DNA of 64,000 nt from Prevotella sp. KH2C16 (GCF_900113305.1 NZ_FOOW01000003.1:1-64000), one strand, 5' to 3'; shown: positions 1-9,079, counted from the stretch's first letter. Notes: generated by a model from the letters alone, not told the origin. Numbers and translations are program-made.

Positions 1-610
1 TGCCGTCCTGCCTGAAGGACTTCACGGCGAATATCGTGTTGCCGGCCTTGCCCAGGGAGAGGTTACCGGAGGTGTAGGTCTTCTTCCTGACCTCGAGCTC
101 GGCGATGCTCATCTGCCTGCGTACCTTGAGGTTGTCGACCTCGAGCGTGCCCGTGCCGTCCTCGCTCTCGTAGAGGGAGTAGCCCAGACCCTCGTCGCCA
201 GCCGTGTAGCGGCTGCTCGTTACGGAGCTTGCCACAACACGGAAGAGCCGTGCGAAGCCGTCCGCGTCGAGGTAGTATTTCCCGTCCTCGCTGCCGAGGG
301 CGATGCCCTCCAGGAAGGTTATCAGCCTCTGGGCCGTGTCGGGGATGTCCTTGCGGAGTGCATGGTCGTTGGTATAGGTCTCGGCAGCGTCCAGCGTCGC
401 CGCATCCTTGCCATCGATGGTGTCCCAGTCCGACGAGTCCTGCGTGAGGTTGCGCGCCTTGTCCGCCCTGTCGGCGGTGGCGGCGCGACCGGCCTCCTTG
501 GCATACTCCGCCGTGGATACCGTACCGACCTCACCGCCGGAACCCTGTACGAAGACCCCGGATATTGACGAGGTCGCGCCCTTCGGTATGTCTATCTTCC
601 TTATCTTCAT
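1..610 (-). CDS. Phage tail-associated structural protein, partial (C-terminus beyond window)
   Basis: The reading frame opens with ATG at 610 and stays open to base 1, giving the first 203 residues. The start overlaps the stop of the upstream tail gene by four bases (ATGA), as in the rest of this operon. The protein begins MKIRKIDIPKGA and is rich in Ala, Asp, Gly and Thr, with a repeated A/D/K-rich stretch near residues 35-55. I see no catalytic motif. Its place after the tape measure and the large tail protein suggests a tip, fibre or baseplate component that would face the host surface, but that is inferred from gene order only. Confidence 0.6.
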   Translation of the reverse strand, partial: MKIRKIDIPKGATSSISGVFVQGSGGEVGTVSTAEYAKEAGRAATADRADKARNLTQDSSDWDTIDGKDAATLDAAETYTNDHALRKDIPDTAQRLITFLEGIALGSEDGKYYLDADGFARLFRVVASSVTSSRYTAGDEGLGYSLYESEDGTGTLEVDNLKVRRQMSIAELEVRKKTYTSGNLSLGKAGNTIFAVKSFRQDG

Positions 611-3033
611 TTCTTCTCGATTAATACGATGTCCTGAACATCCCTCTTGTAGTCGACGCTATAGGTGTCGACGATGAACTTCCTCCCCGGCAGATGCGGG
701 TCGGTATACAGGCCGTACGGCTTGTTGTCGTTACGCAGGGACAGGCAGAGCTTGACGGACGGCGTGGCATACTGGTTGCTGAGCCGATATACGAGGTGCT
801 CCTCCTGACGGAGACCCGATGAGGCTTCCGGCGCGTCGTCGTCGGAGCCGCTCCACTCCTGCTCACCCTGATAGCACGCCCTGTTATAGGTTTTGTCAAG
901 AAAATACATATCCGAGCCGTCAGAGTACGCCACGCACGAGTAGTTCGGGCTCTTGTCGTCCCATGTGCATATCTTGAAGGAGATGTCCTCCAGCTCCACG
1001 ACATTATCGGCGGCGATGATGTTGGTATAGGCGGTGTCGCTGTCCATGTCCCTGCTGTAGGTGGGGTCGGCGATGCCCGCCTTGATGGCGAAGTCCTTGA
1101 TAAACACATGTTCGGCATTGTAGTCGTGTGAGAACCTGTGCAGGTGGTACAGGGTGAATTCCGGCATGCCGCTCATCACGGGACCGTCGGCAGGTAGCGG
1201 TATCATATATCCCGCGTCGTCGGCACCGAGCCGCCATGAAACCGTATTCGGTATCTGGTGCGCCTTGAAGTACACATTGCGGACGAGGTCGTCCTGAAGG
1301 AGGAACGGTATGCGGAAGGTGGACTGCGCGGTCGACCACCGTGCGCCGTCCCAGTACTTCCCGCCCCATTTCAGCTCGGCCTCGAGATAGGCCTCGGAGG
1401 CATACGACTTGTCGTCGTTGGAGGCGATGAAGTGCTTGCCGTAGTCGCCCTCCGGGATGGGATAGAACGCCTTGTGCTCCTCGTGGACGATGACATCCCC
1501 GGAGATGACCAGGTACGCGTTCTCGCCACCGAAGAGGGCGGTGTTGTCCGCGTCGTAGTTCGTCGAGAACATCTTCAGGCGGCCGCCGCCGTCCTCGTTG
1601 ACGGCGTCGCGGACGAGGTGCCCGTCGTAGTCCACCTGCGAGAGCATCATGAAGTTGGACAGGGACACCGACGACTTAGGGCTGCCCTGCCCAAAGTCGG
1701 AGAGCATCAGGTCGAAGACCTCCGCAGAGGTCAGCGTGCGCCCGTATGCCTTCTCGAACATCTCCTTTATCTTCGGGAATGAAAACAGGGACAGGATACC
1801 CGCCCCGATGTTCTTGCACTCGCACATTATCAGCGACGCGCCGACGACATCCTGGGATTTTCCGTAGTCGAGGCTGTCCGTGGAGTACTCGACGAACTTC
1901 CGCTGCGTCGTGTCGTATCGGTACAGGTATGTCCGTATGAGCGGGTTGCGGAAGTACTTCATGAACACGGAGAACACGAACGCGTCCTCCTGTCCCAGCA
2001 TGCACTCCATGTGCACATTATCCCGGTTCGCGCCCTGACTGATGTCCGACTCCACGAACTCCTTGTAGGTGATGTCGCCGCGCGTCCCCACGGCTCTGTC
2101 GGGGTGCGTGTCGCTGCCTGCCGTAATGTTCTCGAGGAGCGACTTGTCGAACATGTCCGGAAAGACATCCTCGAAAGTGTACAGGTCGTCCTTGACGGTA
2201 ATCTTGTTGTAGACCTCCGTCATGGAGAGCGTAGCCCCGGTGCCCGAGTAGTCGGTGCCGGAGACGGCCTTCTTGAATGCCGCCTCAACGCGCTGCCCTG
2301 ACAATGCGCCTATGTCGTACCTGTAATATGTGTTCTGCCCGGCCCCGATGGCGTCGTAATCGAGAAAGTACACCTCGTCCCCGACGGCGGTGCACGACAC
2401 GCCCATGTACCGGCATATCTCGTCGAGAACCTCGCGGTCTGTCCACGCCACATCGGTGTCGACATTACCGGCCTCTTTCTTTTTGAAAAACAGCTTTTCC
2501 GACAGGAACAGCCGCTCCAGCACGGGTTCCGTGGCATCCTTCCCCGTCAGCTGCGTGTTGTCGGGGAAGTAGAAGCGGGTGTAGCACCCGCACGCCGAGA
2601 GCACCCTGTTGAGCACCTCGAGAAACGACACGACGCGCTTCTCCTCGCACTCGTACTTGATGTAGGACAGCGTGGCGAGGCCGTCTATGCACTCCACCTG
2701 TATCGTCTCCCGGTCGTGGACATACGGCATGCTGTACAGGTTCGGCGTGGCGTAGCCCGTCCACACGACATCGTCGCCGCGGAGGAGCTCCACCCGCGTG
2801 CCCTGTGCCCGCTTGGAGTACACATCAAAGGCGTAGCCGCCGACGCGTATCTCCACCGTCGCACCGGTACACTTGCATGGCGCGTAGATGGTGTCCTTGC
2901 CGTCGTCCATGCGCGTACAGAACGGCGACGCGCCGAGGGTAACCTCCTGTATGCCGTCGCCCGTCTCCGTGGTAATCACCACCCTGTAGCGCGAGCGGCC
3001 GTGGATGTCGCTGAATTCTCCGGTGTATATCAT
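607..3033 (-). CDS. Large phage tail protein (distal tail/baseplate type)
   Basis: An 808-residue protein directly downstream of the tape measure gene, overlapping it by four bases. The first 130 residues (YTGEFSDIHGRSRYRV, then VELLRGDDVVWTGY) resemble the N-terminal part of tail-tip proteins seen in many Bacteroidales prophages, where a distal-tail-like fold leads into a hub. There is no signal peptide or membrane segment. In siphophages the slot after the tape measure encodes the distal tail or tail-associated hub that nucleates tail assembly, so a baseplate role is the best inference. No peptidoglycan hydrolase motif is evident. Confidence 0.65.
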   Translation of the reverse strand: MIYTGEFSDIHGRSRYRVVITTETGDGIQEVTLGASPFCTRMDDGKDTIYAPCKCTGATVEIRVGGYAFDVYSKRAQGTRVELLRGDDVVWTGYATPNLYSMPYVHDRETIQVECIDGLATLSYIKYECEEKRVVSFLEVLNRVLSACGCYTRFYFPDNTQLTGKDATEPVLERLFLSEKLFFKKKEAGNVDTDVAWTDREVLDEICRYMGVSCTAVGDEVYFLDYDAIGAGQNTYYRYDIGALSGQRVEAAFKKAVSGTDYSGTGATLSMTEVYNKITVKDDLYTFEDVFPDMFDKSLLENITAGSDTHPDRAVGTRGDITYKEFVESDISQGANRDNVHMECMLGQEDAFVFSVFMKYFRNPLIRTYLYRYDTTQRKFVEYSTDSLDYGKSQDVVGASLIMCECKNIGAGILSLFSFPKIKEMFEKAYGRTLTSAEVFDLMLSDFGQGSPKSSVSLSNFMMLSQVDYDGHLVRDAVNEDGGGRLKMFSTNYDADNTALFGGENAYLVISGDVIVHEEHKAFYPIPEGDYGKHFIASNDDKSYASEAYLEAELKWGGKYWDGARWSTAQSTFRIPFLLQDDLVRNVYFKAHQIPNTVSWRLGADDAGYMIPLPADGPVMSGMPEFTLYHLHRFSHDYNAEHVFIKDFAIKAGIADPTYSRDMDSDTAYTNIIAADNVVELEDISFKICTWDDKSPNYSCVAYSDGSDMYFLDKTYNRACYQGEQEWSGSDDDAPEASSGLRQEEHLVYRLSNQYATPSVKLCLSLRNDNKPYGLYTDPHLPGRKFIVDTYSVDYKRDVQDIVLIEKK

Positions 3034-5279
3034 CTTATCTTTCCTGTCTTAGAGTTCTGGTTCCTGAGCACGCCGACGAGCTTCGTTCCCTCTATCTCGA
3101 AGCGCACATCGCCGTTGATGCCGCCGCCGAGGGCATTGCTCTTGATGGCGCGGAACAGGTTCGCCGACTGCGCCGTCGTCAGCACCATCTCGCCGGAGTT
3201 GAGCATCGCCGGGACATGGTCGCCCGTATACGACGACCCCTGCACGACGCCGCCCGTGTTGAAGCTCTCGATGGTGGAAATGGCGACGGATGCCGCCGCA
3301 AGGCCTGCACCGAGAAATGCCAGCCAAGCATACGGGTTATGAGCTGCGGCCTGTGCCGACGCCGAGGCAAAACCGAGGATTATCTGGCCGATGGCAGCCA
3401 TCACGGCACCCGCCTTGGCTATCGCGCCGTTGCTCCCGAGCTGGCGCAGCGAGTCGCCGAGCACCACGAGGCCGGATGCCGCGTTCGTCAGCGTGTCCCT
3501 GCTACTCTTCATCGTCTTGGCGAGTGCTATCCATGTGCCGGTGATGGCCGTGGCGTCGCCGCCGAGGTTGTCCTTGAAGCCGCGGATGGACTCCTGAAGG
3601 TCGTTCCATGCCTCCGCCTGCCGGTTCGTCTCCTCGCGGATGGCGTCCGTGATGTCGTTGAGCTTTCCCAGGTCAAAAGCGGGCACGGAGAGCGTGCCGA
3701 TGTCGGACGGCTGCAGGCCGCCCATATCCTTCAGGACGGACTGCCGCTGCTTCCACGCGCTGTCGTCGATGATGCCCTGCACCTGCTTGCGGAACGCCTC
3801 CACCTCCTTCAGTTCCTTGTCGAGGCTCAGCTTCTTGTGGATGTCGGGCGTCTTGGCTATCGCCGCGTTGAGGCTCTCTATGAGGGCGTCGGCCTCGGCG
3901 AGGGTGCGTATACTGTCGGTGGCGTCCTTCTTCGTCCCGGACGCCTTTTCCTTCTTGGTTTTCTTCTTTTCGGCCTTGATTTCCTTGCCGGAGAGGCTGT
4001 CGAGGCGGTTCTGCGCGTCCACCTGGTCCCGTGTGATGGACAGCAGCTCCTTGCGCAGGTCGCGCTCAGCCTTGCCCAGCAGGTAGGCGTTGCGGGCACG
4101 CGCACCCTCTTCCGTCCAGTGCACGGTCTCACTGCCGCGCTCGCGGCCGATGTAGCCCTTGCCGTACAGCTCGCGACGCTGCTCTTTGGTAAACTCCTCG
4201 CCTATCTCCTGCCCGGCAATCACGGATTTTCCCTTCAGGGCGTCCATGTACTTCTGCTGCGCAAGGGCGGCCTTGGCGGCTGCCACGGAGCGGTCTATGA
4301 GGGCTTTCACGACCGCCCCGGAGTTGCTCACGAAGAGGCGCTCGGCGTCCGCGATGTCGTTGATGCGGATGCCCAGCTCCTTGAAGGCGGACTGGTTCTC
4401 CTTTATCCAAGCGGTCTTGGAGTGCTCGTCCCGGAGGACGCGGTACTGCGCCTGAAGGGCGAAGTACTTGCCGGTAACCTTGCCGACCTCCTCGCTGAGG
4501 CTGTCCAGACGCGACCGCATGGCCTCCGCATGCTTCGCGGCCTCCTCCTCCGCGGTCTTGTATCTCTGATACGCCTTGTATATGGCCACGCCGACGGCGG
4601 CGATGCCTGCCGCGGCGATGCCCCAGACGCCGCCCTTGGAGACCGCACGGAGTGCCACCTGTGCCGCCGTGGCACCCTTGGTGGCCTTGGCGAGGCCGTT
4701 CGTGGCCACCGTGGCGACCACCTCCCCCGCCGCCTGTGCATGCGCCGCACCGGCGATGGCGTTCTTGACGAGCAGGTAGCCCTTTCCGATAATCGTCGAT
4801 TTCGAGGTGATGTCGGTGCCGAGCTTCTGCACCACATTGAGCAGCTGCTGCGCCGCCATCATCTTCTGGATGGCCTTGGCGGCCGTCTCGTTACTGCCCC
4901 CGAAGAGGCTCATCGCGCTCTGGTAGCCCTGTAGAAGGCTGATGCCGTCGCCGAAGGCTCCGAAGGCGAGCGTCATATTGCGAGTGTCGTTCGCCTGTGC
5001 CCGTATCTCCTCGTCGACATCCGCCATCGCGTCGCGGAGCTGGCCGGCACGCGCAGCCAGCTTGCGGTACTCGTCCGCCGTGGGGCTCACGCCGTTCGCG
5101 AGCATCGACGACATCGCGTTCTGTATCTGGCGGAGCTCGCGGCGCACGGGCATGCCGGTTCTCTTCACGGCATCGGCGACCTGCCGCGCGCTTCTCTCCG
5201 CGAGGCTCGCCGCGTCGCTGACCTCCTTCTTGAAGCCCGACGCGTTCGCGCTGATGTTCAATCTTGCATCCTTATCCAT
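3030..5279 (-). CDS. Tape measure protein
   Basis: A 749-residue protein. The first 110 residues are a charged, predicted helical region (SANASGFKKEVSDAASLAE), followed by long Ala/Lys-rich coiled-coil-like segments around 230-300 and 400-500. Two hydrophobic Gly/Ala-rich stretches occur near 180-235 and 610-670, the second being a likely membrane-interacting segment. This layout and the position right after the tail assembly chaperone fit the protein that sets tail length and is ejected into the host. The start ATG at 5279 overlaps the end of the frameshifted chaperone by eight bases. No lysozyme or peptidase domain is recognisable. Confidence 0.85.
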   Translation of the reverse strand: MDKDARLNISANASGFKKEVSDAASLAERSARQVADAVKRTGMPVRRELRQIQNAMSSMLANGVSPTADEYRKLAARAGQLRDAMADVDEEIRAQANDTRNMTLAFGAFGDGISLLQGYQSAMSLFGGSNETAAKAIQKMMAAQQLLNVVQKLGTDITSKSTIIGKGYLLVKNAIAGAAHAQAAGEVVATVATNGLAKATKGATAAQVALRAVSKGGVWGIAAAGIAAVGVAIYKAYQRYKTAEEEAAKHAEAMRSRLDSLSEEVGKVTGKYFALQAQYRVLRDEHSKTAWIKENQSAFKELGIRINDIADAERLFVSNSGAVVKALIDRSVAAAKAALAQQKYMDALKGKSVIAGQEIGEEFTKEQRRELYGKGYIGRERGSETVHWTEEGARARNAYLLGKAERDLRKELLSITRDQVDAQNRLDSLSGKEIKAEKKKTKKEKASGTKKDATDSIRTLAEADALIESLNAAIAKTPDIHKKLSLDKELKEVEAFRKQVQGIIDDSAWKQRQSVLKDMGGLQPSDIGTLSVPAFDLGKLNDITDAIREETNRQAEAWNDLQESIRGFKDNLGGDATAITGTWIALAKTMKSSRDTLTNAASGLVVLGDSLRQLGSNGAIAKAGAVMAAIGQIILGFASASAQAAAHNPYAWLAFLGAGLAAASVAISTIESFNTGGVVQGSSYTGDHVPAMLNSGEMVLTTAQSANLFRAIKSNALGGGINGDVRFEIEGTKLVGVLRNQNSKTGKIR

Positions 5280-5577
5280 TGCCAGATATAGTCTTTTCCA
5301 TGTTCCTCGCGGCCTCCGTCAGGCGGCGGCGTTCGTCAGCACTCACGCTGGTGTCTGCATCCTCGTCCCACGGGAACCGCATCCTGAAGGTGCCCTTGAA
5401 GAGGGCGTTGTGTATGTAGTTGCACACGAGCCGGGTCTGCTCCCAGCTCTCCCTGTCCCGGAGATACGCCTTGTCTATGAGCGGCTGCATCTCGTAGACC
5501 TGCATCTCGTCAAGGACATATCCAGGACTGAGGCCGAGCTCGCAGACAAGCACCTGATAGGCCTCAGTCCAGCTTAG
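5272..5577 (-). CDS. Tail assembly chaperone C-terminal extension (gpT-like), read by -1 frameshift
   Basis: This segment lies in the -1 frame relative to the short chaperone. After the slip the ribosome would read CTA AGC TGG ACT GAG GCC TAT CAG and continue into VLVCELGLSPGYVLDEMQ to a TAA at 5272-5274, giving a fusion of about 203 residues. The only in-frame initiation codon near the beginning is a GTG at 5551-5553 with no convincing ribosome binding site, so independent translation is unlikely. In lambda the T domain recruits the tail tube protein to the tape measure; the same division of labour is inferred here. Confidence 0.75.
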   Translation of the reverse strand, partial: LSWTEAYQVLVCELGLSPGYVLDEMQVYEMQPLIDKAYLRDRESWEQTRLVCNYIHNALFKGTFRMRFPWDEDADTSVSADERRRLTEAARNMEKTISGNG

Positions 5578-5583
5578 TTTTTT
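5525..5583 (-). promoter_or_regulatory. Programmed -1 ribosomal frameshift signal
   Basis: On the minus strand the heptamer A AAA AAC (5583-5577) sits in the zero frame. Six bases later an 11-bp perfect stem starts: GGACTGAGGCC (5570-5560) pairs with GGCCTCAGTCC (5535-5525) across a 24-nt loop. Slippery site, 5-9 nt spacer and stable stem are the three parts of a classic -1 frameshift signal. The zero-frame stop TAA lies inside the spacer. A loop of 24 nt could also allow a pseudoknot. Confidence 0.85.
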
Positions 5584-5882
5584 CCGGAATCCTCCGTCTT
5601 CTTGTCGCCGAGGAGGCTGCGCTCCGCGTCGATGGCCGACTGCATGAACTCCGTGTACTGCACGAACAGCCCGGGCTCCTCGTCAAGGCAGTCAAGGAAG
5701 CGGTCGTAGCCGGGCACGCCGTCGCCGGAACCGGCAATCAGCATGCTGTAGAAGTATACGGTCTGGTCGGTGATGGTGTTCAGGTTCCACATCTTCCCCG
5801 TGATGGACTCGAAGATGATTCGGGCGCGGATGCAGTGCTTCAGGGTGTATTCCTTTCCGTCTATCTTGATGGTCTTTTTCAT
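5574..5882 (-). CDS. Tail assembly chaperone, short form (gpG-like)
   Basis: A 102-residue protein (KTIKIDGKEYTLKHCIRARI) between the tail tube gene and the tape measure gene, the position of lambda gpG. In tailed phages this protein coats the tape measure protein while the tail tube polymerises. The last codons are GGA AAA AAC TAA, so the gene ends on a canonical A_AAA_AAC slippery heptamer immediately before the stop. That supports production of a longer gpGT-like fusion (see next entries). The role is inferred from position and the frameshift signal, not from strong sequence motifs. Confidence 0.8.
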   Translation of the reverse strand: MKKTIKIDGKEYTLKHCIRARIIFESITGKMWNLNTITDQTVYFYSMLIAGSGDGVPGYDRFLDCLDEEPGLFVQYTEFMQSAIDAERSLLGDKKTEDSGKN

Positions 5883-5939
5883 ACTTTCGTGGCTTTAGGT
5901 TACCGGCACCCCGTGGGGATGCCGGTATGGTTTCCGGGC

Positions 5940-6407
5940 TTACGCGCCCGTCTTCTTGATGTGCTTCACATCCCCTGTGATGGTGAAGTCGGCCGTGAAG
6001 GTCGCCGTCTCGCCGTTCGGGGCGTTCGTGTCGAGCGAGGTCAGGAAGCACTTTCCGGAGAGGTAGTCGTCTATGGCGGCGCTCTCCTCCCACCCGTTCG
6101 CGGGAGCCACGCCGTCCTCGGTGGGCGTCGCGTCCTGATAGGTGAAGTCGATGGGCGTCTTCGCCTTCATCAGGTCGAAGAGGTCGAAGTACCCGAGACC
6201 CTTCACGGAGTCCCCGACCGTGAACATGTTCTCGGTGTGCAGGGTTCCGGAAATCGTCGTTACCTCGATGTCCGTCATCCCGTCCGCCGTATCCTTGTTC
6301 GTAACCTCCGTGGTGTTCGCGCTGAACGAATTCGTACAGGTGGTAGCTGCTGCGATGCTCTTACCATTGATAAAAAGCATCAGGTTCTTTCCTTTCTTGT
6401 AACTCAT
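5940..6407 (-). CDS. Major tail (tube) protein
   Basis: A 155-residue protein (KKGKNLMLFINGKSIAAAT) with alternating beta-strand-like segments and a high Thr/Ser/Gly content, no signal peptide and no membrane segment. It lies between the tail terminator gene and the tail assembly chaperone gene, exactly where siphophages encode the tube subunit that stacks as hexameric rings. The sequence LFINGKSIAAATTCTNSF resembles the N-terminus of TP901-1/phi13-type major tail proteins. Identification rests on this similarity plus gene order. Confidence 0.75.
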   Translation of the reverse strand: MSYKKGKNLMLFINGKSIAAATTCTNSFSANTTEVTNKDTADGMTDIEVTTISGTLHTENMFTVGDSVKGLGYFDLFDLMKAKTPIDFTYQDATPTEDGVAPANGWEESAAIDDYLSGKCFLTSLDTNAPNGETATFTADFTITGDVKHIKKTGA

Positions 6408-6410
6408 TTT

Positions 6411-6809
6411 TTATCTTATTTTTAAATTAAAAACCAAGGCCTGTGCATAGGTGCCGTTGATGTAGTCCTCCGTCTTCGAGTCGAACTCGATGGAGTCGAT
6501 GTCGATGCCCTCGACGCTCGCGCCGTCGGGCTTCGCCAGCGCACGGAGAACATCCGTGGCGAGGGTGATTCCGCCCGCATACTTGTCCGTGCACACCACC
6601 ACGCCCATCTGGGCGCGCTGGCTGTAGAAGTACGAGTCCTTGTCGCTGGCGGAGGTTAGGGACATGCAGGTGTATGTGATGTACGGGAATTCCGTGTTCT
6701 CCGGGGCTATGATGGGGTATATGCGCCCGTTCACGGCCTCGCTGACCGCCGTGCTGTCTGCAAGCAGCCGGCGGACGGCCTTCCCGATGTCTATGTTCTG
6801 TACTCTCAT
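6411..6809 (-). CDS. Tail completion/terminator protein (DUF3168-like)
   Basis: A 132-residue protein. The pattern of an N-terminal helix (IGKAVRRLLADSTAVSEAVNGRIYPIIAP), the motif PYITY, and a final set of beta-strands (TYAQALVFNLKIR) matches the DUF3168/tail terminator fold that caps the tail tube before head joining. It is three bases upstream of the tail tube start and overlaps the previous gene by four bases, as expected in a tightly coupled morphogenesis operon. Confidence 0.65.
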   Translation of the reverse strand: MRVQNIDIGKAVRRLLADSTAVSEAVNGRIYPIIAPENTEFPYITYTCMSLTSASDKDSYFYSQRAQMGVVVCTDKYAGGITLATDVLRALAKPDGASVEGIDIDSIEFDSKTEDYINGTYAQALVFNLKIR

Positions 6810-7264
6810 TGTCCAAGCTTTTTACCGAACTGCTCGAAGATGGCGTTACGCAGCATGTCGAAGACGACGGGCTCTACCTCCGCCTTGGCGGCCTGCATGA
6901 AGAACAGGCCGGAGATGCGGCCGCGGTACAGGCCTTCCTTGGTCTTGCGCTCCTTGCTCCCGGCGTTGAAGATATACAGCCATATGTGCGAGTCGAGGTA
7001 GGTCGTGAAGCCCACGCCGTAGGAAAACGGTTTCGACTTCACGCCGCGGACGGCGAGACGCGTGAGGCTCCCGTTGTACGGGTCCCGGTCAGCGACATTG
7101 CGCCGCACGGCGTTCTCGACGAAGGTCATCGCGCCGCGCATGGCGGGGGCTATGTCGGCCTTGATGTCGAGGTATCCTATCTGCCGGAGCGTGGGCGAGA
7201 TGGTGTCCTTAATCTCGACCTTCACTGCATGGTTGTTGACGGTAATCCTGTTCTCCTGTGCCAT
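6806..7264 (-). CDS. HK97 gp10-like head-tail/minor tail protein
   Basis: 152 residues when started at the ATG at 7264-7262, which overlaps the stop of the upstream gene; the open frame extends farther upstream but those codons lie inside the neighbouring gene. The segment MRGAMTFVENAVRRNVADRDPYNGSLTRLAVRGV, with a helical repeat then Arg/Gly-rich loop, resembles HK97 gp10 family proteins, which join tail to head. Position between the head closure protein and the tail terminator supports this. Confidence 0.6.
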   Translation of the reverse strand: MAQENRITVNNHAVKVEIKDTISPTLRQIGYLDIKADIAPAMRGAMTFVENAVRRNVADRDPYNGSLTRLAVRGVKSKPFSYGVGFTTYLDSHIWLYIFNAGSKERKTKEGLYRGRISGLFFMQAAKAEVEPVVFDMLRNAIFEQFGKKLGQ

Positions 7265-7587
7265 TATTCGTTCACTCTTCTGACATTGATTGCAAGCTCG
7301 TTCCGCCGCGGGTTCCCCGCGATGGATGTGATGGCGTACAGATGACCGTCCCACCGCAGCAGGAAGGTCTCGTCTATCCTCGGCCTCATGAAGTAGTAGC
7401 AATAGAATGTCGCCTCGTAGGTCTGCACGATTTCATGCCGTTCCTCGCTCTTCGCGCCGCGCAGGGCGTCGACCTTCATGCGCAGGCGCATGACCTCTTC
7501 GTAGTCATGCTCCTCCTCGCCGAACTCGTTCCGCGTGCTGACGGCACGCAGCAGGACGACCTCCTCACGCAATTCTCCGCTGTTCAT
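7264..7587 (-). CDS. Head-tail adaptor / head closure protein
   Basis: A 107-residue protein starting MNSGELREEVVLLRAVSTRN. The small beta-barrel pattern (RMKVDALRGAKSEERHEIVQTYEATFYCYY then FLLRWDGHLYAITSIAGNPRRNELAI) is characteristic of phage head-tail joining proteins of the SPP1 gp16/HK97 gp7 type, which seal the connector after DNA packaging. It overlaps both neighbours by a few bases. Confidence 0.7.
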   Translation of the reverse strand: MNSGELREEVVLLRAVSTRNEFGEEEHDYEEVMRLRMKVDALRGAKSEERHEIVQTYEATFYCYYFMRPRIDETFLLRWDGHLYAITSIAGNPRRNELAINVRRVNE

Positions 7588-7895
7588 ACTGACCAGGGCT
7601 TGTATTGGTATATCAGCCTCCGGAAGGCCTTGGTCTCCTGTGTGTTCGCGTAGACCTCGCTCTCCCTGTTGTTGTAAAGCGTGCCGACGAGCAGCAGGAG
7701 CCCCTCCTTCACCTGAGGCTTCTCCAGTATCTCCTCCCTCCTCGCGACCGTGGCGGCATCCGTACCGTCCAGCTCAAGGAGGGTGGCGGCGTATGCCTCC
7801 GCCACCGCTCCGAGGTGGACCAGGTACTCGTCATCCTCCGCGTAGTCCGCTGGGATGTTGAGATGCTTCTTCAGTATCGAGAGGTTCAGAGTCAT
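7584..7895 (-). CDS. Head-tail connector (gp6-like)
   Basis: 103 residues from the ATG at 7895-7893, which overlaps the end of the capsid gene (stop at 7892-7894). It starts MTLNLSILKKHLNIPADYAEDDEYL, an all-helical pattern with a final YKPWSV, typical of gp6-like connector proteins that form the ring below the portal. The open frame continues upstream for 51 codons but inside the capsid gene, so the shorter start is preferred. Confidence 0.7.
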   Translation of the reverse strand: MTLNLSILKKHLNIPADYAEDDEYLVHLGAVAEAYAATLLELDGTDAATVARREEILEKPQVKEGLLLLVGTLYNNRESEVYANTQETKAFRRLIYQYKPWSV

Positions 7896-9079
7896 TTCAG
7901 GATGATTTTCTCGAAAGGTACGATGCCGTCGCCCTTCTTGTCGTAGCCGCGGCGTACGAAGTAGTCGAAGTAGGCGTTGACGATGAGGCGTACTGTGCCG
8001 TTCAAAGCCTGAGTGTACGGGTCGACGGTAACCTCTATGCCGCCCCACTGGCCGATGGTCAGCTCGGAAAAGTCGCCGAGGATGAGACCTTTCGATGCGA
8101 CATTGTTGCTGCCGTAGACGGGTCTGCCGTCGATGAGGCCGCCCTCGTAGAGGTATACGGGTTGTCCGGCCACCTTCTCGGTTTTCTTCAGGATGCCGAG
8201 GGCGTCATAGGCACCGACCCAATTCAGGCTCCTGAAGTTGTTCTTGTAGAGCACGGTCTCTGCGTCCACGAGCAGCCCGTAGGTAGGTGCTGCCGTCTGT
8301 GCCACCACGCCGTTGAGCAGACCGGCGGGCTTGTTGTCCGCAGCGTCGTCCGCGCTGAACATGGTACCCTCGAGGGTCTGCCGTACGGCCTCCACGAGGG
8401 AGCTCTGGATGTACGCCTCTATGCTGTCGTTGCTCTGGATGAGCAGCTGGCGACTGAGGTCTACATACCCCGTGATGCGTTTCGGCGACAGGGTCTTCTT
8501 CTTGAACTTGCCCGAGCCGTCGGCAGCAGCCTCCACCTCGCCTGCCCATCCGGCGGTGGTGCCGGTGTAGAACGGGATGTCGATGTTGCCCTGAAGGCCG
8601 GCGAGGAATGTAGCACCCGCACGGGCTGCGATGAGCTCGTTCTCCAGCGGAGTTACGAGGTCGAGAAGGTCGGTTGCAACATCCTCGATGCCCTGCTCCG
8701 CGAGCGTGGCCTGAAGGGCGGCGCGCTTCTCCATGGGAATGAACAGCGAGCGACCCTCGCCGGTGCGTACGGAAGACCGTGCGCCGACCTTGGAGACCTC
8801 TGCCTCCGGGGCTTCGAACTCACGGTTCTCGACGAGCGAGCGGATGGCCTGCACATAAGAGAACTTGCGGGAGGTCTTCTTCTGAGGCTTCTGCTTCGAG
8901 AGGAAGTCCTCGAGCTGGTCTATCCTGTCGGTCCACATGCGGACCTCTTCCTTCAGGCTCTCGAACTCGGCGGTCTCGTCGGCGTTCAGGGCCCTGCTTT
9001 CCTTCTTCGCGCCATTAAGCAGCTCCTCCATCTTCTTCTGGGCGGCTGCGCGCTTTTCTTTCATTTCAAGTGTAGTCAT
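7892..9079 (-). CDS. Major capsid protein, HK97 family
   Basis: A 395-residue protein. Residues 1-95 form a charged coiled coil (MKEKRAAAQKKMEELLNGAK), the delta domain that acts as internal scaffold and is removed by the protease; cleavage probably falls near residues 95-115. The remainder (LVTPLENELIAARAGATFLAGL, then YVDLSRQLLIQS and the C-terminal NAYFDYFVRRGYDKK) is typical of HK97-fold capsids. The gene follows the prohead protease with a 16-base gap. This is the main building block of the icosahedral head. Confidence 0.9.
   Translation of the reverse strand: MTTLEMKEKRAAAQKKMEELLNGAKKESRALNADETAEFESLKEEVRMWTDRIDQLEDFLSKQKPQKKTSRKFSYVQAIRSLVENREFEAPEAEVSKVGARSSVRTGEGRSLFIPMEKRAALQATLAEQGIEDVATDLLDLVTPLENELIAARAGATFLAGLQGNIDIPFYTGTTAGWAGEVEAAADGSGKFKKKTLSPKRITGYVDLSRQLLIQSNDSIEAYIQSSLVEAVRQTLEGTMFSADDAADNKPAGLLNGVVAQTAAPTYGLLVDAETVLYKNNFRSLNWVGAYDALGILKKTEKVAGQPVYLYEGGLIDGRPVYGSNNVASKGLILGDFSELTIGQWGGIEVTVDPYTQALNGTVRLIVNAYFDYFVRRGYDKKGDGIVPFEKIILK

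Noticed and set aside
3216-4934. 572-residue plus-strand open frame opposite the tape measure gene
   Set aside because: It is a mirror frame caused by high GC content and codon bias; its product is low-complexity and the opposite strand carries a convincing tape measure protein.
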